From: DATBLE01 sp046735055
GTDB lineage: Bacteria > Actinomycetota > Thermoleophilia > Gaiellales > Gaiellaceae
Assembly (NCBI GenBank): GCA_046735055.1
Contig: JBKPSO010000025.1
Location: 1-10,067 of the forward strand
DNA length: 10,067 nt
Reading direction: 5' to 3'
This document shows positions 5,794 to 10,067 of the stretch, one piece after another. Within the stretch, counting starts at the first letter, position 1, and each line of letters opens with the position of its first letter. The notes beneath the pieces are model-generated. The model saw only the letters and a program-made list of their open reading frames with translations. It was not told the DNA's origin and did not search any database. The translations under genes and the position numbers were made by a program.

Positions 5794-6330
5794 GTGGATC
5801 ATCCTCTCGCCTCCGCCGAGCTCGTCCGCCCGTGGCGCACCGCCACGCTGGTCGCGACGGGGATTGCCGCGCTCGAGCTCGTCCTGCTGATCGTCGCAGG
5901 TCTCGTCCTGCTCGGCCGGCAGATGGCACCGCACGTCCACGCGGCGGCCGCCCGCGAGGCCGCGGCGAAGCCGGCGGCCGCCGTCCACAAGGCGGCGCAG
6001 CCGACGGCGGCGCCTCGGGCCAAGCGAACGGTTCCGATGCTCTCGCGTGCGAAGACGAAGGTGCTCGTCCTGAACGGCAACGGCGTCCAGGGCGCCGCGG
6101 CCTCTGCGGCCTCGCTCGTGCGGGCCCGCGGCTATTCCGTCCTCGAAGTCGGCAACGCCCAGCGCACCGGCTACGCGCGCACGATCGTCATGTACCGGCC
6201 GCACTTCCGCGCGGAGGCGCTCCGGTTCCAGCACGACCTGAACCTGAGCATTGTCGCGCCGCTCGACGGGATGACGCTCGCCGAGCTCAAGGGCGCCCAC
6301 CTGGTCGAGATCCTCGGCGCCGCTCGCTAG
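5794..6330 (+). CDS. Single-pass membrane protein with a LytR C-terminal (LytR_C) domain
   Basis: The product has 178 residues. A cytoplasmic N-terminus is followed by one transmembrane helix at about 18-41 (LVATGIAALELVLLIVAGLV), an Ala/Lys/Pro-rich linker (about 48-78) and a C-terminal domain at about 86-176. That domain opens KTKVLVLNGNGVQGAAASAA and continues LVRARGYSVLEVGNAQRT. The VLVLNGNGVQGAA/A--L...GY-V pattern is that of LytR_C (PF13399). That domain often sits behind the LytR-CpsA-Psr catalytic domain in actinobacteria; here the catalytic domain is absent. An envelope or wall-associated role is inferred. The start is GTG at 5794, the first in-frame start after a stop; the nearest purine-rich sequence (GGAAGGAGG, 5755-5763) is too far upstream to serve as a Shine-Dalgarno. 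It lies 39 bp after the epimerase on the same strand and is probably co-transcribed. Confidence 0.75.
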   Translation: MDHPLASAELVRPWRTATLVATGIAALELVLLIVAGLVLLGRQMAPHVHAAAAREAAAKPAAAVHKAAQPTAAPRAKRTVPMLSRAKTKVLVLNGNGVQGAAASAASLVRARGYSVLEVGNAQRTGYARTIVMYRPHFRAEALRFQHDLNLSIVAPLDGMTLAELKGAHLVEILGAAR

Positions 6331-6338
6331 CCGGGCGG

Positions 6339-6420
6339 TTTTCCACAGCAATCGGCCTGCTTGAGACATGTCCTAGTGCCTGGCACTGGGGTGTGGCGAC
6401 TTCGTAACGTTTTGTCCACA
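6339..6420 (+). promoter_or_regulatory. Pair of DnaA-box-like nonamers in a convergent gap
   Basis: TTTTCCACA (6339-6347) and TTGTCCACA (6412-6420) lie on the plus strand in the same orientation, 73 bp apart. TTGTCCACA equals the DnaA-box consensus reported for high-GC actinobacteria, and the first differs from TTATCCACA by one base. The gap separates two convergent genes and carries no origin genes or AT-rich unwinding region, so a titration or regulatory site is more likely than an origin, if the sites are real. Confidence 0.35.
6372..6390. terminator. Hairpin between convergent genes, possible bidirectional terminator
   Basis: AGTGCC-T-GGCACT (6375-6387) is a perfect palindrome, and adding the CCT and GGG flanks gives a stem of about 8-9 bp with one T-G pair. 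It sits midway between two convergent stop codons (6330 and 6433). An adjacent GACATGTC palindrome (6365-6372) is next to it. No strong T-run follows on either strand, so efficiency as an intrinsic terminator is doubtful. Confidence 0.35.
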
Positions 6421-6432
6421 GCGCGCGCGGCG

Positions 6433-8334
6433 CTAGCCGCCCTGAGCCTTCGCCCGGGCCTGGTCGAGGAGCCCGCCCGGGCGGCCGGCGGGGCCGTAGG
6501 GATCGAGTCCGTACGCGCGGTCGAGGTCGTGCAGCGCAAGCTCGTATCTGCCGGTGAAGAACTCATAGGCGCCGAGCGCGTACCAGGTACTCGAGTTCTC
6601 GGGCTGGAGGTCGACCGCCTGCCGGTAGCGGCGGAGCGCCGCCGTCTCGTCGCTCCGCGCCGCCTCGACGTCGCCGAGCGCGAACAGCGCGTCGACAGAG
6701 AGGGGATTCAGCGCGTGCGCGGCGCGGCCGTCGGAGAGCGCAGCGGCGGTCTTCCCGGCGGAGAGATCCGAGTAGGTCGAGTCGACCAGCCGCGAGGAGG
6801 AGTACGGCGCGACGAGCGAGTAGAGCACGCCGATCCCGACGATCGCGACCGCACCCGCGACACGCCGCGCGACCCGCGCTCGCCGTCGCGCGCCGAGGCC
6901 GACCAGTGCACCGAGCACGAAGAACGCAGGGCCCGTGACGGCGACGAACTCCCAGTCGATGTCCACGAGCGCATGCAGGAAGTAGGCGCCCAGGCCGAGC
7001 GAGAGCGCCGCCGCGGCCGCCCGCTCCGCCCCCTCCGCACGCCGCACGGCGACGACCGCCGTGGCCGCCCCGGTACCCACGACCCCGAGCAGGAGCAGGA
7101 ACCCGACGATCCCGGTCTCGGACAGGAACTGGAGCGCGAGGTTGTGCGGCTCGGTGGTCGTGATCGAGCCCTCGCGGATGTCGCGGCGGGCGACCTCGAA
7201 CGTCGCCGCGCCCTTGCCGCCGGCCGGCGCGTCTTTCCACAGCGACCAGGCCTCCTGCCACCAGCGCCAGCGGTTGCTCGAGCTGAGCTCGGCGAGGCGC
7301 GTCGGGCTCTGCGAGACCTGCTTGCCGCCGGTGCCCCGGAACTCGTCGAGGATCTTGCCGCCGCGCAGCGCGAGCACCACGGCGAGCCCGACGAGCGCGA
7401 CGACCCCGGCGACGGCCCCGAGCCGCCGCGTCCAGATCGTCCGCTCGCGGTCGGTGAGCACGCGGCCCGCGAGCCAGAACGCCACACCGATCACGACTGC
7501 GGCCCCGGCCGAGATCAGTACCCCGAACCAGGCTCCGTCGTTGACGCGGTCGGCGTAGGCCTGGAGGTCGTCCGTGATCGCCGGGCGCGAGAAGGCCCAG
7601 AGCGCGACGAGCCCGGCGACCGGCGTCGCGATCGCGAGGGCGGCGAGCGACTCGAGGCGGTCGCGCCCGACCCACACCCAGCCGACCGCAGCGAGAGCTG
7701 CAACGGCGATTCCGGCCCGGGAGTAGGTGAGCACTACCGTGAGCTCGGCGAGGTAGAGGAGGAGGACTCCGGCCGCCCGCAGCGCCCGCGTGTGTCCACG
7801 AGCAGAGGCGAGCCAGAGTCCGAGCGGGACGGCGGTCGCGGCGGCGAGCGCGAGCGAGTTCCAGTACCCGATCGGGTTCCGCAGGCGTGCGACGCGGGCG
7901 CCGTCCGGGAAGAGCGACGGAATCACCTTCCCCGCAAGCGCCCAGAGCAGCACGAGGCCGAGCAGGAGCGCGAGCCCGCCGGCGATCGTCCGCGCCGGTT
8001 GCGGTACCCGGGTCCCGAGCAGCCCGAGCAAGGCGAAGGCGAGGTAGACGAGGATCCGGTCGAACGCCGCCCAGGAGAGGTCCGGCGCCACCGACCACGC
8101 CATCGTCACCCCGACCCAGGCGGCCAGCGCCGCGAGCAGTGCGAGACAGGCGAGCCCGGGCCCGCCCGGAACGGGAACCGAGCGCCCGAGCAGCACGACG
8201 ACGGCGATTACCGCGAAGGCGCCGATCCAGAAGAGCCGCCAGTCCGAGGTGCTCTCGCCGAAGAAGAGGGCGACGAAAAGGAGCACGCCCGAGACGGCAA
8301 GGGTCGCCGGCCCGGCGAGCTTGGCGGCCTGCAT
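6433..8334 (-). CDS. O-antigen ligase-like (Wzy/WaaL-family) polytopic membrane protein with C-terminal TPR region
   Basis: This 633-residue protein has roughly a dozen hydrophobic segments from residue 8 to about 510. It shows marks of the O-antigen ligase/polymerase superfamily. RLRNPIGYWNSLALAAATAV (150-169) and LTYSRAGIAVAALAA (202-216) occupy the usual helix-5/6 area. A long extracytoplasmic loop (about 324-395) contains NRWRWWQEAWSLWKDAP and ends TEPHNLALQFLSETGIVGF, the Wzy_C-type histidine motif. A final hydrophobic helix (about 491-510) leads to a soluble C-terminus (about 515-620) with at least two TPR-like helices pairs: ALFALGDVEAARSDETAALRR, and WYALGAYEFFTGRYELAL followed by HDLDRAYGLDP. 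Such proteins join glycan chains or polymerise repeat units at the outer membrane face. The acceptor here is unknown. The ATG at 8334 lacks a close Shine-Dalgarno; TAGCGT (8349-8344 on minus) ends 9 nt upstream and could be a -10. It is convergent with the LytR_C gene. Confidence 0.82.
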   Translation of the reverse strand: MQAAKLAGPATLAVSGVLLFVALFFGESTSDWRLFWIGAFAVIAVVVLLGRSVPVPGGPGLACLALLAALAAWVGVTMAWSVAPDLSWAAFDRILVYLAFALLGLLGTRVPQPARTIAGGLALLLGLVLLWALAGKVIPSLFPDGARVARLRNPIGYWNSLALAAATAVPLGLWLASARGHTRALRAAGVLLLYLAELTVVLTYSRAGIAVAALAAVGWVWVGRDRLESLAALAIATPVAGLVALWAFSRPAITDDLQAYADRVNDGAWFGVLISAGAAVVIGVAFWLAGRVLTDRERTIWTRRLGAVAGVVALVGLAVVLALRGGKILDEFRGTGGKQVSQSPTRLAELSSSNRWRWWQEAWSLWKDAPAGGKGAATFEVARRDIREGSITTTEPHNLALQFLSETGIVGFLLLLGVVGTGAATAVVAVRRAEGAERAAAAALSLGLGAYFLHALVDIDWEFVAVTGPAFFVLGALVGLGARRRARVARRVAGAVAIVGIGVLYSLVAPYSSSRLVDSTYSDLSAGKTAAALSDGRAAHALNPLSVDALFALGDVEAARSDETAALRRYRQAVDLQPENSSTWYALGAYEFFTGRYELALHDLDRAYGLDPYGPAGRPGGLLDQARAKAQGG

Positions 8335-8519
8335 CGACGGCCGACGCTAGCACAGGCCTCCGAAACCGCTTTTCCTTACAGACGCTTAACCGCAGCCTCA
8401 CCACCGTTTCACGTCCACGCTCGACACTCCATTCAGGCCCAGTTCGCCGGGGCCATAGGTACAGTGCAGCGAACGCGAACCGACGACCGCCGCCCCGCTG
8501 AGCGCGGTTCCCGTTTCTC

Positions 8520-9125
8520 GTGACCCATCCGGCCAGGAACATCGTCAAATCGCTGCTGCTGGCAGCCCTCGCCCTCTCGCTCGGCCTGGCGATCTGTACA
8601 GGCACCGCGTCGGCGAAGAGCAAGGCGCCGTGCTGGAAGGCGCTGATCAACGACTGGTACGACGGTCGCATCGACGGCACCTACCCGATCCACTGCTACC
8701 GCGAGGCACTCCAGCACCTGCCGACAGACGTCGAGACGTACTCGAGCGCGCGCGAGGACATCAGGCAGGCGCTCCAGCAGCGGATCACGCAGGGCACGCA
8801 GGGCGGCGGCACGACGACGACGGGCGGCTCGAGCAACGGCGGCGGCGGCTCGAACGGCGGCGGGACGGGCACGCCTACAAACGGCCAGGGCGGCGGCGGT
8901 GACTCGACGAGCGGGCCGATCGGCGATGTCTTCTCGAAGACGAAGCCCGGGAACGCCGACTCGGTGCCCGTTCCCCTGATCGTGCTCGGCGCGGTCGCGC
9001 TCCTGCTGATGGCGCTCGGCGCCGCCGGCTTCCTCGCCCGCCGGATGCGGACGCGCAGGGTCCAGCTCGCCTCCGCCGCGGCGACGCAGCCTGCCTCGGG
9101 CAAGCCGCCGCCCCCGCCCAGCTAG
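8520..9125 (+). CDS. Secreted, C-terminally membrane-anchored protein with a small two-cysteine domain
   Basis: This 201-residue protein is of unknown function. The N-terminus is a Sec signal peptide (basic NIVK, hydrophobic SLLLAALALSLGLAI, likely cleavage after TASA at about residue 32). A compact domain (about 36-88) has two cysteines, C38 and C59, likely to form a disulfide, and the strings CWKALINDWYDGRIDGTYP and HCYREALQHLP, then YSSAREDIRQAL. A low-complexity Gly/Ser/Thr linker follows (about 91-135). A transmembrane helix (about 150-173) comes next, with a basic stop-transfer FLARRMRTRR and a Pro-rich cytoplasmic tail. The order suggests a type I protein that displays the domain across the wall. 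The GTG at 8520 is the first start after an in-frame TGA at 8499; no Shine-Dalgarno is seen. I recognise no named family. The 185-bp gap upstream, shared with the divergent ligase gene, has no clear promoter on the plus side. Confidence 0.75.
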   Translation: MTHPARNIVKSLLLAALALSLGLAICTGTASAKSKAPCWKALINDWYDGRIDGTYPIHCYREALQHLPTDVETYSSAREDIRQALQQRITQGTQGGGTTTTGGSSNGGGGSNGGGTGTPTNGQGGGGDSTSGPIGDVFSKTKPGNADSVPVPLIVLGAVALLLMALGAAGFLARRMRTRRVQLASAAATQPASGKPPPPPS

Positions 9126-9240
9126 CCCTCCAAAAACTCCCTGCAAACGGGCGAAAAAGCGTTCCGTCCGGTAGTCGCTCTACCCTGCCAGGTCCCTCTC
9201 CGGGGGGGCCGGAAGGGCACAGCTATTCTTGGGAGGAGAG

Positions 9241-10067
9241 ATGGCGTCTACGAAGGCATCCGCAGTCACTGGTAGCGCCGGGGCAGTAACCGAAGACGCC
9301 GCCGAGATCGTCAACACCGTCGTCGAGGACGGCGCGAGCGTCGGCGTCGAGCGCTACTTCACCATCCCGGGTCGCGACCCGTTCGAGGAGGTGGAGTGGG
9401 AGCTGCGAGATGCCTTCATCGGGGGCAAGGACAAGCCTGCGTTCGACCAGAAGGGCGTCGAGTTCCCGAAGTTCTGGTCGCAGACCGCGACGAACATCGT
9501 CGCCCAGAAGTACTTTCGCGGCCGCCTCGGCTCCCCCGAGCGCGAGTCGAGCGTGAAGCAGATGATCGGCCGGGTCGTCGACACGATCGGCGGCTGGGGC
9601 CGCGCCGGCGGGTACTTCGCGACCGACGAGGAGGCCGACACGTTCGAGGCCGAGCTCAAGGCGATCCTCGTCAACCAGTACGCCTCTTTCAACTCCCCGG
9701 TCTGGTTCAACGTCGGATTCGAGGAGCGCCCGCAGTGCTCGGCGTGCTTCATCCTCTCCGTCGACGACTCGATGGAGTCGATCCTCGACTGGATCCGCCG
9801 CGAAGGGATCATCTTCCGCGGCGGCTCCGGCTCCGGCGTCAACCTCTCCCGGCTGCGCTCCTCGAAGGAGCAGCTCTCCAAGGGCGGCTACGCCTCCGGT
9901 CCGGTCTCGTTCATGCGCGGCGCCGACGCGTCCGCCGGCACGATCAAGTCCGGCGGCAAGACGCGGCGCGCGGCGAAGATGGTCGTCCTCGACGTCGACC
10001 ACCCGGACGTCGAGGAGTTCATCTGGTGCAAGGCCAAGGAGGAGGAGAAGGCGCGCGTCCTCGAGGC
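9241..10067 (+). CDS. nrdJ: Adenosylcobalamin-dependent (class II) ribonucleotide reductase, 5' part
   Basis: This enzyme reduces ribonucleotides to deoxyribonucleotides for DNA synthesis, using coenzyme B12 to generate the radical. The first 275 residues are present and the gene runs off the right edge; the full family length is about 900-1,250 residues. Recognisable segments are KFWSQTATNIVAQKYFRG (77-94), VNQYASFNSPVWFNVG (144-159), QCSACFILSVDDSMESILD (165-183), RGGSGSGVNLSRLRSS (193-208) and GGKTRRAAKMVVLDVDHPDV (238-257), all typical of long NrdJ/NrdZ-type proteins. A cysteine in CSAC (166/169) is expected to be one of the active-site redox pair. The ATG at 9241 has a strong GGAGGAG Shine-Dalgarno at 9232-9238. 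The first ~30 residues are a variable extension. The 115-bp leader shows no cobalamin riboswitch and no recognisable NrdR box. Confidence 0.95.
   Translation, partial: MASTKASAVTGSAGAVTEDAAEIVNTVVEDGASVGVERYFTIPGRDPFEEVEWELRDAFIGGKDKPAFDQKGVEFPKFWSQTATNIVAQKYFRGRLGSPERESSVKQMIGRVVDTIGGWGRAGGYFATDEEADTFEAELKAILVNQYASFNSPVWFNVGFEERPQCSACFILSVDDSMESILDWIRREGIIFRGGSGSGVNLSRLRSSKEQLSKGGYASGPVSFMRGADASAGTIKSGGKTRRAAKMVVLDVDHPDVEEFIWCKAKEEEKARVLE

Noticed and set aside
4756..6369. A 537-codon minus-strand open frame opposite the epimerase and LytR_C genes
   Set aside because: The residue pattern is typical of an antisense shadow, whereas the plus strand has full SDR catalytic motifs.
6361..8523. 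A 720-codon plus-strand open frame antisense to the ligase/TPR gene
   Set aside because: It is rich in Arg, Glu, Asp and Pro with no recognisable domain, while the opposite strand encodes ordered membrane helices, Wzy-type motifs and TPRs.
9224..9229. TATTCT upstream of nrdJ, considered as a -10 box
   Set aside because: Transcription from it would start inside the Shine-Dalgarno, and no -35 lies at 16-18 bp.
9223..10002. Minus-strand open frames within nrdJ
   Set aside because: The plus strand encodes an unmistakable NrdJ with a strong Shine-Dalgarno. The minus frames lack domains.
1..10067. CRISPR arrays, toxin-antitoxin pairs, phage genes or a defence system
   Set aside because: No regularly spaced repeats, and no small paired ORFs or phage or defence domains were found on either strand.

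Overview
The window is GC-rich throughout. Most codons end in G or C, GTG starts are common, and several genes seem to be leaderless or carry little ribosome-binding sequence. Together with a class II (B12-dependent) ribonucleotide reductase, a LytR C-terminal-type wall protein and secreted proteins with low-complexity linkers, this suggests a high-GC actinobacterium. A deep lineage such as Thermoleophilia (Gaiellales/Solirubrobacterales) is my guess from protein style, not something tested.

Layout, left to right. (1) Positions 1-1325 are a decayed accessory stretch on the minus strand. It holds an intact-looking [2Fe-2S] subunit of a molybdenum hydroxylase (CoxS type), preceded by what looks like the last ~30 codons of the FAD subunit (CoxM type). 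This is joined to the 5' part of an IS21-family istA gene that carries an in-frame stop and a frame change. The outer end of that IS, with its repeated terminal motifs, lies at about 1272-1325. (2) Positions 1512-2388 hold a tRNA-Thr(CGT) only 6 bp after a DUF899 thioredoxin-like gene, both on the minus strand. (3) Positions 2482-3084 encode a membrane-anchored discoidin-like domain protein on a Thr-rich stalk. Two bases later it meets the convergent tmk-holB replication operon (minus, 3087-4828, genes overlapping by 4 bp). (4) A 20-bp divergent gap separates tmk from an NAD-dependent sugar-nucleotide epimerase (4849-5754), which is followed by a one-TM LytR C-terminal-domain protein (5794-6330). 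(5) Convergent to these is a large O-antigen-ligase-like polytopic protein with a C-terminal TPR region (6433-8334). (6) Then come a secreted, wall-spanning, C-terminally anchored protein with a small two-cysteine domain (8520-9125) and the 5' part of nrdJ, cut by the window edge (9241-10067).

How the genes fit together. tmk, holB and nrdJ are nucleotide and DNA-replication housekeeping genes. The epimerase, LytR_C protein, ligase/TPR protein and the anchored protein suggest a cell-surface glycan or envelope theme, although they do not form one operon. The most interesting non-coding observations are the tmk/epimerase gap, where two -10-like hexamers overlap on opposite strands and both genes look leaderless; the IS21-cox junction; and two DnaA-box-like nonamers flanking a hairpin in the convergent gap at 6331-6432. 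I do not see a convincing new multi-gene system. The best candidates for undescribed biology are the two-cysteine anchored protein and a zinc-module-less delta-prime subunit.
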